From positions 1 to 10,205 of the forward strand of contig JAGHEC010000456.1 in NCBI GenBank assembly GCA_021159525.1: a stretch of 10,205 nucleotides of DNA. The letters run 5' to 3'. Below the pieces are notes generated by a model that saw only the letters and a list, made by a program, of their open reading frames with translations, made no database searches and was not told where the DNA came from. Of the stretch, positions 1 to 6,926 are shown one piece after another (the stretch's first letter is position 1; each line of letters opens with the position of its first letter). The DNA comes from Deltaproteobacteria bacterium (GTDB lineage: Bacteria > Desulfobacterota > DSM-4660 > Desulfatiglandales > Desulfatiglandaceae). The translations under genes were made by a program, and so were the position numbers.

Positions 1-150
1 CCCAAGGACAGTCTTTCATAAGACGGTAGTCCTTTGCCGCCTTTTCATAAAGGCTATTACGAGTATCGGGGCGGTCGACGAGCGCTGCGTACGCATTTTG
101 TTGTCCCGTCATGGAGGGGAGGCAGTGACCCCCCATAGCGCGGGCGGGAA
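1..150. repeat. Structured repeat, copy 1
   Basis: This stretch is repeated at 238-393 with high similarity. Shared blocks include AAGGACAGTC near the start, a GCTATTAC block, TTTTGTTGTCCCGTC and GGAGGGGAGGCAGTGACC. It holds two inverted repeats: AAGGAC (4-9) with GTCCTT (29-34), reinforced by inner GTCT/AGAC; and GCCTTT (39-44) with AAAGGC (49-54) around a TCAT loop. Both palindromes are kept in copy 2, which suggests that the folded form matters. The left edge is cut by the window, so its true start is unknown. It could be a REP/MITE-like non-coding element. No credible protein is seen in it. Confidence 0.75.
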
Positions 151-193
151 AAACCGAATGCAGCCCGGGGACGGGACAAAAACCGGATACAGC
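149..193. repeat. Short imperfect direct repeat inside the spacer
   Basis: A 16-bp motif at 149-164 (AAAAACCGAATGCAGC) recurs at 178-193 (AAAAACCGGATACAGC), with 14 of 16 bases identical. It lies between the two larger repeat copies and is not found after copy 2. The period is 29 bp, but with only two units it is not a CRISPR array. Function unknown. Confidence 0.5.
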
Positions 194-237
194 TCGTGGG
201 AACGGCAGCTGAGCGTTGGAATTCTTTCTGGTCCAGC

Positions 238-393
238 CCCAAGGACAGTCTCTCATAAGACGGTAGTCCTTTGCCGCCTTTTCATAAAGGCTATTACCAG
301 TCTCGGGGCGGCCGCCGAGCGCTGCGTATCCATTTTGTTGTCCCGTCTTGGAGGGGAGGCAGTGACCCCCACCCCCCCTACCGCGGGCGGGAA
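238..393. repeat. Structured repeat, copy 2
   Basis: This is the second copy of the element at 1-150, offset by 237 bp. It is nearly collinear for about 125 bases, then has a small C-rich insertion (about 6 bases near 368-380), and regains similarity at GCGGGCGGGAA. The hairpin arms AAGGAC (241-246) and GTCCTT (266-271) and the second palindrome are both conserved. Tandem placement upstream of a regulatory gene could be chance accumulation of a mobile repeat or a leader structure. No coding sense is apparent. Confidence 0.75.
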
Positions 394-394
394 G

Positions 395-449
395 CAGAGA
401 CCCCCATGGACAAAGTTCTTGGCGCGTTGCAGAGAAGTTACAAACAAAG
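395..449 (-). repeat. 55-bp dispersed repeat, inverted copy A
   Basis: Read on the - strand, this segment matches 3081-3135 at 47 of 55 positions without gaps. The conserved core includes AACTTCTCTGCAAC and TGGGGGTCTCTG. One copy lies 72 bp upstream of the response regulator gene at 521 and the other about 140 bp upstream of hdrA, in opposite orientation. Most differences are transitions. It may belong to a family of intergenic repeats in this genome. A role in regulation is possible but unproven. Confidence 0.75.
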
Positions 450-506
450 ACGATGATCAGACAGCAATGAACACCCTGTCCGGTTGATCGTGAAATTCCA
501 AGGAAA

Positions 507-513
507 AAGGAGA
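507..513 (+). promoter_or_regulatory. Ribosome binding site of the response regulator
   Basis: AAGGAGA lies 7 bases before the ATG at 521. It decides for this start over the in-frame ATG at codon 10 (548), which has no comparable site. Confidence 0.75.
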
Positions 514-520
514 AACGACA

Positions 521-1213
521 ATGAGCGCATTGCACGAAGAAAAAAACATGGCAGCAGCCCAGGAGGCGCCCCATATCCTGGTAATGGAAGATGATTCGAG
601 TGTGGCCAAGGGCCTTGAGATGGTCCTGACTGAAGAGGGTTATAATGTTTATCTCGCAGACACAGGGGGCCTGGCCCTGGAGGCATTCAAGCAAAAACGA
701 TATGACCTGCTGGTGGCTGACCTGAGGCTCCCGGATATGGACGGGATGCAGGTCATCAAACAGATCAAGACCGAAAAGCCCGACACAGAGGTGGTGGTGA
801 TCACCGGATATGGCACGGCCGCCACGGCCGTAGAGGCCATGAAATTAGGGGCCCGGGATTTCCTGCCCAAGCCCTTTACCGAGGACCAGATCAAGTCGGC
901 CATCGGCGAGGCCCTCAGCGGGCGGAAAGAAGAGGATAAGCTGACCGAGATCCCGGAGGACAGGCTTGCCGAGGGAAGACTCATCCAGAAGCGAGAGGTT
1001 ATTCAGGTCTTGAACCGCACTGCAGAGGACAAGGCCTTCTGGCAGGATCTCATGGAAAACGGGCCTCTTGCCCTGGACGGTTATCAACTCTCAAGCGAGG
1101 CCAAGGCCGCGGTTGCATCGGGCGACCTGAAATGGATCAATGAGAACGTAGGCGAACTGACCCAGAAACAGCTCATGTACATCTACAAACGACTTGAGCA
1201 AGAGGCCTGGTAA
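521..1213 (+). CDS. Response regulator with REC domain and helical C-terminal domain
   Basis: This gene encodes a 230-residue cytoplasmic signalling protein. Residues about 17-132 form a receiver (REC) domain: acidic pocket D24/D25, phosphoacceptor D67 in the segment LLVADLRLPDMDG, switch T95, and K117 in the LPKPF motif. After a charged linker comes a C-terminal domain of about 75 residues (about 155-230) that looks all-helical, with the segment FWQDLMENG and the ending QKQLMYIYKRLEQEAW. I see no helix-turn-helix, AAA+ or GGDEF signature, so it probably does not act as a classical DNA-binding regulator. The C-terminal part vaguely recalls small helical LigA-like domains, but I cannot name it with confidence. 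It is followed by a strong terminator hairpin, so it is probably its own transcription unit, although the kinase and second regulator just downstream suggest a shared pathway. Confidence 0.9.
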   Translation: MSALHEEKNMAAAQEAPHILVMEDDSSVAKGLEMVLTEEGYNVYLADTGGLALEAFKQKRYDLLVADLRLPDMDGMQVIKQIKTEKPDTEVVVITGYGTAATAVEAMKLGARDFLPKPFTEDQIKSAIGEALSGRKEEDKLTEIPEDRLAEGRLIQKREVIQVLNRTAEDKAFWQDLMENGPLALDGYQLSSEAKAAVASGDLKWINENVGELTQKQLMYIYKRLEQEAW

Positions 1214-1269
1214 GAGGGTTTCGGGACAAACAGCCCACGTGTGAAACCTCCAGGGCCCGAAGGTCTGTT

Positions 1270-1305
1270 AAAAAACCCGGTCTGAGAAATTCGACCGGGT
1301 TTTTT
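1270..1305 (+). terminator. Rho-independent terminator, probably bidirectional
   Basis: A perfect 12-bp inverted repeat has arms AAAAAACCCGGT (1270-1281) and ACCGGGTTTTTT (1294-1305). C1282 and G1293 extend the stem by one pair, leaving a 10-base loop. The GC core followed by six T is a classic intrinsic terminator. The A-run on the left arm gives the same layout on the - strand, so it could stop transcription both ways. It closes the unit holding the response regulator at 521-1213. Confidence 0.9.
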
Positions 1306-1327
1306 CATGTGTTTATTCATTATGCGG

Positions 1328-1356
1328 TTGACAGCCGCCCATTTTCTTTGTAAACG
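1328..1356 (+). promoter_or_regulatory. Possible sigma-70-type promoter for the kinase operon
   Basis: A perfect TTGACA (1328-1333) follows the terminator. A -10 element is weak: TGTAAA at 1349-1354 (15-base spacing, 4 of 6 matches) or TAAACG at 1351-1356 (17-base spacing, 3 of 6). Its position between terminator and kinase gene fits, but the poor -10 keeps this tentative. Confidence 0.35.
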
Positions 1357-1432
1357 TGGTTCGTTTTTGTAAGTTTCGGGAAAGGAGGGGGACACCTGCA
1401 CAACAATTCCCTCTTCAAAAGGCACTTAACCC

Positions 1433-2671
1433 ATGACCTCAACATCATTTGAAAACTATTTCCACGTTATCCGAGACATCATCGGCGCCATGCATTCCCT
1501 CACCGATCTCCAGGATGTCCTGGACGTGGTGGTAGCGAAATTGACCCAGGGCCTTAAGGCCAAAGGCGCACTTCTCAGGATTCTCAATAAAGAAACCAAC
1601 CGGTTTGAGGTACGGGCCGCAGCAGGATTAGGGGAGCGATATCTCAACAAGGGACCGGTTACCACTGAAACAATCCTTTCCACCCTGCCAGAACCGGGCG
1701 AAATTTATATTATCACCGACATATGGAATGCCCCCCGCGTTGAATACCCCCAGCAGACCTGGGACGAAGGGATCCGTATGCTCTTGGATATGCCCCTGGC
1801 CGTCGAAGAACAACAGATAACGGGCCTCCTGCGCATCTATCTGACAGAACAGCGGGAGCTCTCAAAAGACGAGCACGATTTTCTCAAGACCATTGCCAAG
1901 CAGTGCGCCTGCGTCATCGAGCGGGTGGACCTGATCCAGAAACAGCAGTCTCATTTTAACCACTTGGCCACCCAGGTGGAAAAGGGATCCTCCCTGGCCC
2001 GGATGGCCGCAGGGATTGCCCATGAGATCAACAACCCCCTGGCCGGCATTCTCCTGTACAGTTCCAACATGCACAAGAAGGTTCCAAAGGGCAGCCATCT
2101 TGAAGAAGGTCTAAAGATTATCATCAAGGAGACTCGGCGGTGCAAGACCATCATTCAGGGACTGCTCGACTTCGCCCGTGAGCAGGAACCTCACCGGCTT
2201 CCGGTCAACATAAATAATGTGATCAACTCTGCCGTAGGCATTGTGGAAAACGAATTTCATCTCAGGCATGTGAAGATACAAAAGGAACTGGCCCATGACA
2301 TGGCCGAGGCCCTCCTGGACAAGCACCAGATCGAACAGGTCCTTATCAATCTTCTCCTCAATGCCCTGCACGCAGTGGACAGCCGGGGCCTGGTCACGCT
2401 CAGAAGCGCGGTGGACAGGGACCGGCGCAAGGTCCTGGCCGAAATCGGCGACAACGGATGCGGCATCCCGAAAGAGCACCTGGAGAAGATATTCGAACCC
2501 TTTTTTTCCACAAAGGCGAACGGAACCGGGCTTGGGCTGGCGGTGAGCTACGGGATTGTGAAAAACCACAACGGAGACATTCGGGTGTGGAGCGAACCAG
2601 CGCGGGGAACGCGCTTCATGATTGAATTTCCCCTGGCCACCGATGCATCTGTGCCCAAGGAGCGCAAATGA
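1433..2671 (+). CDS. GAF-domain sensor histidine kinase
   Basis: This gene encodes a 412-residue soluble histidine kinase. Residues about 20-165 look like a GAF sensor domain (segments LQDVLDVVVAKL, GALLRILNKET and a final FLKTIAKQCACVIERV). There is no transmembrane segment, so it senses a cytoplasmic signal. Residues about 185-250 are the dimerisation/phosphoacceptor domain with H197 in AAGIAHEINNPLAG. The ATPase domain follows: N-box N310 in LINLLLNALHAV, G1 box D340 in GDNGCGIP, F-box FEPFFSTK, and G2 box GTGLGL at 364-369. This is an NtrB/HPK4-like arrangement. The ATG at 1433 is the first possible start because an in-frame TAA lies at 1427-1429. Its own ribosome site is weak (AAGG at 1419-1422). 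The stop TGA overlaps the ATG of the next gene, so the two are translationally coupled. The signal is unknown; the cysteines C158 and C160 near the end of the GAF domain are notable. Confidence 0.93.
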   Translation: MTSTSFENYFHVIRDIIGAMHSLTDLQDVLDVVVAKLTQGLKAKGALLRILNKETNRFEVRAAAGLGERYLNKGPVTTETILSTLPEPGEIYIITDIWNAPRVEYPQQTWDEGIRMLLDMPLAVEEQQITGLLRIYLTEQRELSKDEHDFLKTIAKQCACVIERVDLIQKQQSHFNHLATQVEKGSSLARMAAGIAHEINNPLAGILLYSSNMHKKVPKGSHLEEGLKIIIKETRRCKTIIQGLLDFAREQEPHRLPVNINNVINSAVGIVENEFHLRHVKIQKELAHDMAEALLDKHQIEQVLINLLLNALHAVDSRGLVTLRSAVDRDRRKVLAEIGDNGCGIPKEHLEKIFEPFFSTKANGTGLGLAVSYGIVKNHNGDIRVWSEPARGTRFMIEFPLATDASVPKERK

Positions 2672-3036
2672 AGTCGCTGAAGGTCCTGGTCATCGAAAAT
2701 GAGGATGTAATCTGCAACGCCTGTCGTCTGGTCCTGGCCGAAAAAGGCCATGAGGTCGACATCAGCAATACCGGCAAGTCAGGCCTTATTGCGGTGAGCC
2801 GGAACGGATACGATCTGGTTCTGCTTGACATCAAGCTCCCTGACATGGACGGAATGGACATCCTCAAAATACTGAAGGAGAACGTGCCGACACTCCGCGT
2901 CATCGTCATGACAGGATATGCAACCCTTTCCAATGCGGTGCAGGCCATGAAACTCGGTGCGACTGAATATCTGCCCAAGCCTTTTACCGACGATGAACTT
3001 GTGGCGGCAGTTGAAAAGGCCTGTGAAGGCCTCTGA
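2668..3036 (+). CDS. Single-domain response regulator (REC only)
   Basis: This gene encodes a 122-residue stand-alone receiver domain of CheY/Spo0F type. Visible features are the acidic pocket E10/E12/D13, phosphoacceptor D54 in LVLLDIKLPDMDG, switch T82 in VIVMTGYAT, and K104 in LPKPF. There is no output domain, so it acts through protein contacts or a phosphorelay. The start ATG overlaps the kinase stop in an ATGA, and AAGGAGC inside the kinase gene (2657-2663) gives a good ribosome site, so it is surely co-expressed with the kinase. Its receiver resembles that of the regulator at 521-1213 (shared LPDMDGM, AVEAMKLGA/AVQAMKLGA, LPKPFT). This suggests a duplication and perhaps shared phosphorylation by the same kinase. 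It is the last gene before hdrA, with a 242-bp gap. Confidence 0.93.
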   Translation: MKSLKVLVIENEDVICNACRLVLAEKGHEVDISNTGKSGLIAVSRNGYDLVLLDIKLPDMDGMDILKILKENVPTLRVIVMTGYATLSNAVQAMKLGATEYLPKPFTDDELVAAVEKACEGL

Positions 3037-3080
3037 TTTCCAGGAAGCGGACCAGCGGGATTGGATATTTTGTATCAGCC

Positions 3081-3135
3081 CTTTGTCTGCAACTTCTCTG
3101 CAACATGCGAAGAAGTTTGCCCGTGGGGGTCTCTG
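3081..3135 (+). repeat. 55-bp dispersed repeat, copy B
   Basis: This copy is inverted relative to 395-449, with 47 of 55 positions identical and no gaps. It lies in the gap between the second response regulator and hdrA. The surrounding sequence (3037-3278) holds no convincing gene. The frame running on from the regulator's TGA is open for about 60 codons but does not resemble a protein family and is partly made of this repeat. Confidence 0.75.
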
Positions 3136-3183
3136 GTCAGGGGCCGGGGTTTTTGCAGCGTCCTTGCCAAGCAGCCCCCTGCC

Positions 3184-3198
3184 CGAGGCCATGCCTCG
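3184..3198 (+). other. Small perfect hairpin in the hdrA leader
   Basis: CGAGGC (3184-3189) and GCCTCG (3193-3198) form a perfect 6-bp stem around a CAT loop. No T-run follows, so it is not a good terminator. It may be part of the hdrA 5' leader. Function unknown. Confidence 0.4.
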
Positions 3199-3278
3199 AT
3201 TCTGTCAAAGGGCCAAGCTGTTACGGCTTAGTACCGGCAACCGATAACCCAACGAAACACGCGAGAGGGAGTACAACC

Positions 3279-6200
3279 ATGAGCGACAAGGTGCAACACC
3301 AGGGACTGCAAGGGGCCGTGATGGTGGTCGGCGGCGGTATTGCCGGCATCCAGGCGGCCCTGGATATGGCAAATGCGGGCTTTTATGTCTATATGGTGGA
3401 AAAGACACCGGGAATCGGCGGGGTCATGGCCCAGCTGGACAAGACCTTCCCCACCAATGACTGTTCCATGTGAATCCTGGCCCCCAAACTGGTCGAGGTC
3501 GGCCGGCACGTTAATATTGAACTGTTGACCCTGAGCGAGGTCAAGGATATCTCCGGAAAGGAGGGCAATTTTACTGTCACAGTAGCGCGTCATCCGCGGT
3601 ATGTGGACATGAACAAGTGCATCGCCTGCGGGACCTGCGCTGAAAAATGCCCCAAAAAGGTGGATGATCTCTACAACGAGCGGCTGATGAAGCGGAAGGC
3701 GATCTATGTCCCCTATTCGCAGACCGTTCCCCTCAAATATGCCATTGACGCAGACAACTGCATCTATTTCCAGAAGGGGAAGTGCAGGGCCTGTGAAAAA
3801 TTCTGCCCCGCAGGGGCCGTCAACTTTGACGACAAAGAGACAGAAGTGGCCCTGAAGGTGGGCTCTCTGATCCTGGCCCCCGGATTCAAGTCATTTGATC
3901 CAAGTCGATATGACACCTATGCCTACACGACCCTTCCCAATGTGGTGACATCCCTGGAGTTTGAGCGGATTCTTTCTGCCACCGGCCCGTTTATGGGCCA
4001 TTTGTCCAGGCCGTCCGACAAAGCAGAACCCGCCAAGATCGCCTGGTTTCAATGCGTAGGCTCCCGTGACGTCAACCGCTGCGACAACGGGTATTGCTCA
4101 TCCGTATGCTGCATGTACGCCATCAAGCAGACGGTTATTGCCAGGGAGCACAGCAAGGTCCCCCTGGACTGCGCCGTATTTTTCATGGACATGCGAACCC
4201 ACGGAAAGGATTTTGACCGGTACTATGAGCATGCCGAGAAGGACGGGGTCCGGTTCATCCGCTCGCGGGCCCACACGGTGGAGCCCATGCCGGAGGGCGA
4301 TGACCTCCTGGTGACCTATGCGGACGAGACAGGCCATCTGCAAAAGGAAGTCTTCAACATGGTGGTCCTGTCCACCGGCCTGGAGGTGGACGAGGCAGTG
4401 GTCAGCCTATCAGAGAGGCTGGGAATCGATCTGGATGAATACCATTTCACCCTGACCGACAGTTTTCACCCGGTGGCGACATCAGTTCCGGGGATCTATG
4501 CCTGCGGGGCCTTTACCGGACCCAAGGACATCCCCCAGTCTGTCATGGAGGCCAGTGCGGCTGCCTGTGCGGCAACCGAATCCCTGGCCCCGGCCCGCAA
4601 CACCTGCACCAAAGAGTTAATAATCCCGCCCGAGCGGGATGTGCGTCGGGAACCTCCCCGGATCGGGGTCTTTGTATGCAACTGCGGCATCAACATCGGC
4701 GGTGTGGTCAGGGTCCCGGAGGTGGCGGAATTCGCCAGGGGCCTCCCCCATGTAGTTTATGTGGAGGAAAACCTCTTCACCTGCTCCCAGGACACCCAGG
4801 ACAAAATGACCGAGGTGATCAAGGAGCAAGGGCTCAACCGCGTGGTGGTGGCCGCATGCACGCCCCGGACCCATGAAGAATTGTTTCAGGAAACCCTCAT
4901 CAATGCGGGGCTTAATAAATATCTCTTCGAGATGGCCAACATCCGAAACCACGACTCCTGGGTCCATGGCGACGACCCGGATGCGGCCACAGAAAAGGCC
5001 AAGGACCTGGTGCGCATGGCCGTGGCCAAGACAGCCCTGTTGTCCCCGCTTCAGCAAACCGATCTTCCCATCAGCCAGTCGGCCCTGGTGGTAGGCGGCG
5101 GGATTGCCGGCATGACAGCCTCACTTGCCTTGGCCCGCCAGGGGTATCCCGTGCATCTGGTGGAGAGATCCGAGACCCTGGGCGGCAACGCCCGCATGCT
5201 CAACCAGGCCCACAAAGGCGAGCCGGTGGCTGACCTGATTCAAAAACTGACAGAGGAGATCCGATCGGAAAAGCGGATCACCCTGCACGAAAACAGCGTT
5301 ATCACCCATGTGGACGGCTTTATCGGCAACTTCAAGACCGAGATAGCCACGGGATCTTCCCGGGAAATCATTGATCACGGGGTGGCTATTTTGGCCACGG
5401 GCGCTGCAGAATACAAGCCCAAGGAATATCTCTACGGCGAACACGAGGCCGTAGTGACTCACCTGGAGATGGACGGGCTCCTGCGAAATAACGATGCCAG
5501 GATAGACAAAGCCCGACAAGTGGTCTTCATCCAGTGCGTGGGTTCGCGAGACGACGAGCACCCCTACTGCTCCAAGGTCTGCTGCACCCACACGGTGGAA
5601 AGCGCCCTGGAACTGAAAAAGCGGAATCCCGACATCAATATCGTGGTTCTCTACCGGGATATGCGGACCTACGGAAAGCGGGAGGACCTTTACCGGGCCG
5701 CCCGGGCCGCAGGCGTGATCTTTGTCCGGTATTCCAGGGATGAAAAGCCTGTTGTCACTGCTGACGGGGGCAGAGTGGATGTCCGGTTCCGGGACCCGAT
5801 TCTGGATCGGACCTTAACGGTCCAGGCGGATCTCCTCTGCCTGGCCACGGCCATTGTATCTCATAAGGATGAGACCCTGGCCCAGTTCTTCAAGGTCCCC
5901 ATGGACGGGGACGGGTGGTTTTTGGAGGCCCATCAGAAACTGAGGCCCGTCGACTTCGCCAATGACGGGGTATTCTTGTGCGGCATGGCCCACTATCCCA
6001 AGCCCATCGATGAGAGCATCGCCCAGGCCCAGGCCGCTGCATCCAGGGCCTTGACGGTACTGGCCATGGACACCATTAAGGTAGGCGGGATTGTGTCGGT
6101 CATTGATCCGGACCTCTGCTCCGGATGTCTGGCATGCATCCAGGTCTGCCCCTTTAATGCCATCTCGTTTAATGAAGAGAAAAAGGTAGCCGAGGTCAAT

Positions 6201-6320
6201 GAGGCCTTGTGCAAGGGGTGTGGTGCCTGTGCGGCCACATGCCCATCCGAGGCCCCGGTCCTGATGGGATTTAACAACACCGAAATCTATGCCCAGATCC
6301 GAGGTGCCCTGGCCGCCTGA
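3279..6320 (+). CDS. hdrA: HdrA-type selenoprotein: double-module flavin iron-sulfur electron-bifurcating subunit
   Basis: This gene encodes 1013 residues when the TGA at codon 65 (3471-3473) is read as selenocysteine. HdrA binds FAD and several [4Fe-4S] clusters and is the flavin-bifurcating subunit of Hdr complexes. Module 1 has the Rossmann motif GGGIAG (18-23), then NDCSM-U65-ILAPKLVEVG, where family members have DCSMC. It continues with an inserted ferredoxin region (C114/117/120/124 and C161/169/172/176) and the cluster motif C259...C273-x3-C277-C278. Module 2 starts near 460 with the classical HdrA N-terminal domain (VCNCG, C467/C469, C502, C527). It then has a second GGGIAG (606-611), C753...C764-x3-C768-C769, and a terminal 2x[4Fe-4S] ferredoxin (C947/950/953/957 and C978/981/984/988). 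Ordinary HdrA is about 650 residues, so this is a tandem fusion; module 2 lacks the CSMC/CSMU motif. The start is fixed by AGGGAG (3266-3271). mvhD follows after 37 bp. Confidence 0.95.
3471..3506 (+). promoter_or_regulatory. Selenocysteine UGA of hdrA with candidate SECIS
   Basis: The TGA at 3471-3473 falls in DCSM-U-ILAPK, and the frame stays open and homologous to HdrA on both sides. A possible SECIS downstream pairs CTGGCC (3477-3482) with GGCCGG (3501-3506, one G-U pair). A short inner ACT/GGT stem presents GGTC at 3491-3494, about 17 bases after the TGA. The recoding is well supported by homology; the hairpin is only moderately convincing by eye. Confidence 0.75.
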
Positions 6321-6345
6321 GCCCGGGGATCCGAGGATCAGAAAA

Positions 6346-6351
6346 AAGGAG
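6346..6351 (+). promoter_or_regulatory. Ribosome binding site of mvhD (decides a GTG start)
   Basis: AAGGAG at 6346-6351 ends 6 bases before the GTG at 6358. No ATG lies in a suitable place before the conserved CNWC motif, so GTG is the start. Confidence 0.75.
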
Positions 6352-6357
6352 TGAACG

Positions 6358-6813
6358 GTGAAAGAAGACGGATTTGAACCCAAGATCATTGCGTTTATGT
6401 GCAACTGGTGCACCTACGGGGCCGCGGATCTGGCCGGCGTGAGCAGGCTTTCTTACCCGCCCAATATCCGGCCCTTGCGGGTCATGTGCTCGGCCACCGT
6501 GTCCCCCCATCATATCCTGAGGGCCCTGCAGGACGGGGCCGACGGGGTCCTGGTGGGCGGGTGACACATCGGCGACTGCCATTACCTGTACGGTAATTAC
6601 ATGACCATCAAGCGGATCACCTTCTTGCAGGAATTGTTGGGGCTGTTCGGTCTTCAGGAGAGGGTCCATCTGGCATGGATCTCATCGGCCGAGGCCCAGA
6701 AGTTTGTGGAGGTGGTCACGGCGTTTACCGAAAAGATCAAATCGCTGGGGCCGAATCCTCTGCCTGCCTATCGCGATGCGCCCCGGGCCGCTCTTGCGGC
6801 GGCGGCGCATTAG
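6358..6813 (+). CDS. mvhD: MvhD-type selenoprotein, [2Fe-2S] electron-transfer adaptor
   Basis: This gene encodes 151 residues with the TGA at codon 69 (6562-6564) read as selenocysteine. MvhD is the small [2Fe-2S] protein that passes electrons from a hydrogenase or formate dehydrogenase to HdrA. Family landmarks are present: FMCNWCTYGAADLAG (C15, C18), RVMC (C44), and GG-U69-HIGDCHY (C74), where relatives have GCHIGDCHY or a Sec variant. The C-terminal segment (TIKRITFLQELLGLFGL and ERVHLAWISSAEAQKFVE) also matches the family. Without recoding, the product would stop at 68 residues and lose the cluster site. One deviation is CSATVSP after C44, where I would expect something like CxGRVDP. It sits 37 bp after hdrA, which fits an HdrA-MvhD complex. 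A 113-bp gap with no recognisable element separates it from the next gene. Confidence 0.95.
6562..6597 (+). promoter_or_regulatory. Selenocysteine UGA of mvhD with candidate SECIS hairpin
   Basis: The TGA at 6562-6564 lies in GG-U-HIGDCHY. A perfect 6-bp stem, ATTACC (6581-6586) with GGTAAT (6592-6597), encloses a 5-base loop TGTAC that begins 22 bases after the TGA. The distance suits a bacterial SECIS, but the loop lacks the GGTC seen in fdhA, so SelB recognition would differ somewhat. Other foldings are possible. Confidence 0.65.
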
Positions 6814-6912
6814 GCGCAGGGCGATCATGGGTCTTGAGGCGCAAGGACGGATGGTCCATCGCTTTTGCCTTTTCCCTTGGGCCTCACGCCCCACCTGGAC
6901 GCCTGCTGCTTT

Positions 6913-6920
6913 AAAGGAGA
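6913..6920 (+). promoter_or_regulatory. Ribosome binding site deciding the ATG at 6927
   Basis: AAAGGAGA lies 6 bases before the ATG at 6927. The in-frame TTG at 6921 would abut the site, so the ATG is preferred. Confidence 0.75.
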
Positions 6921-6926
6921 TTGTTT

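Noticed and set aside
149..193. CRISPR-like repeat
   Set aside because: There are only two imperfect 16-bp units and no cas genes or further spacers.
98..487. Possible coding frames in the 5' region on either strand
   Set aside because: They run through repeated, palindromic sequence with low-complexity Pro/Arg-rich products and no ribosome sites that fit a conserved protein.
2111..2569. Long - strand open frame opposite the histidine kinase
   Set aside because: It is a shadow of the kinase frame: the + strand frame has clear H, N, G1 and G2 boxes and the reverse product resembles nothing.
3136..3160. Sigma-54-like -24/-12 element near GGGGCCGGGG and TTTTTGCAG upstream of hdrA
   Set aside because: The spacing between the GG and GC dinucleotides is off by one from the strict requirement, and the flanking consensus is poor.
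3037..3228. Readthrough of the TGA ending the second response regulator as a further selenocysteine
   Set aside because: The REC domain is complete at 122 residues. The following open frame has no family resemblance, contains the dispersed repeat, and no Cys homologue position is implied.
3279..3473. Treating hdrA as a pseudogene or as two genes split at 3471
   Set aside because: The TGA replaces exactly the second Cys of DCSMC, no frameshift is present, and two neighbours show the same pattern.
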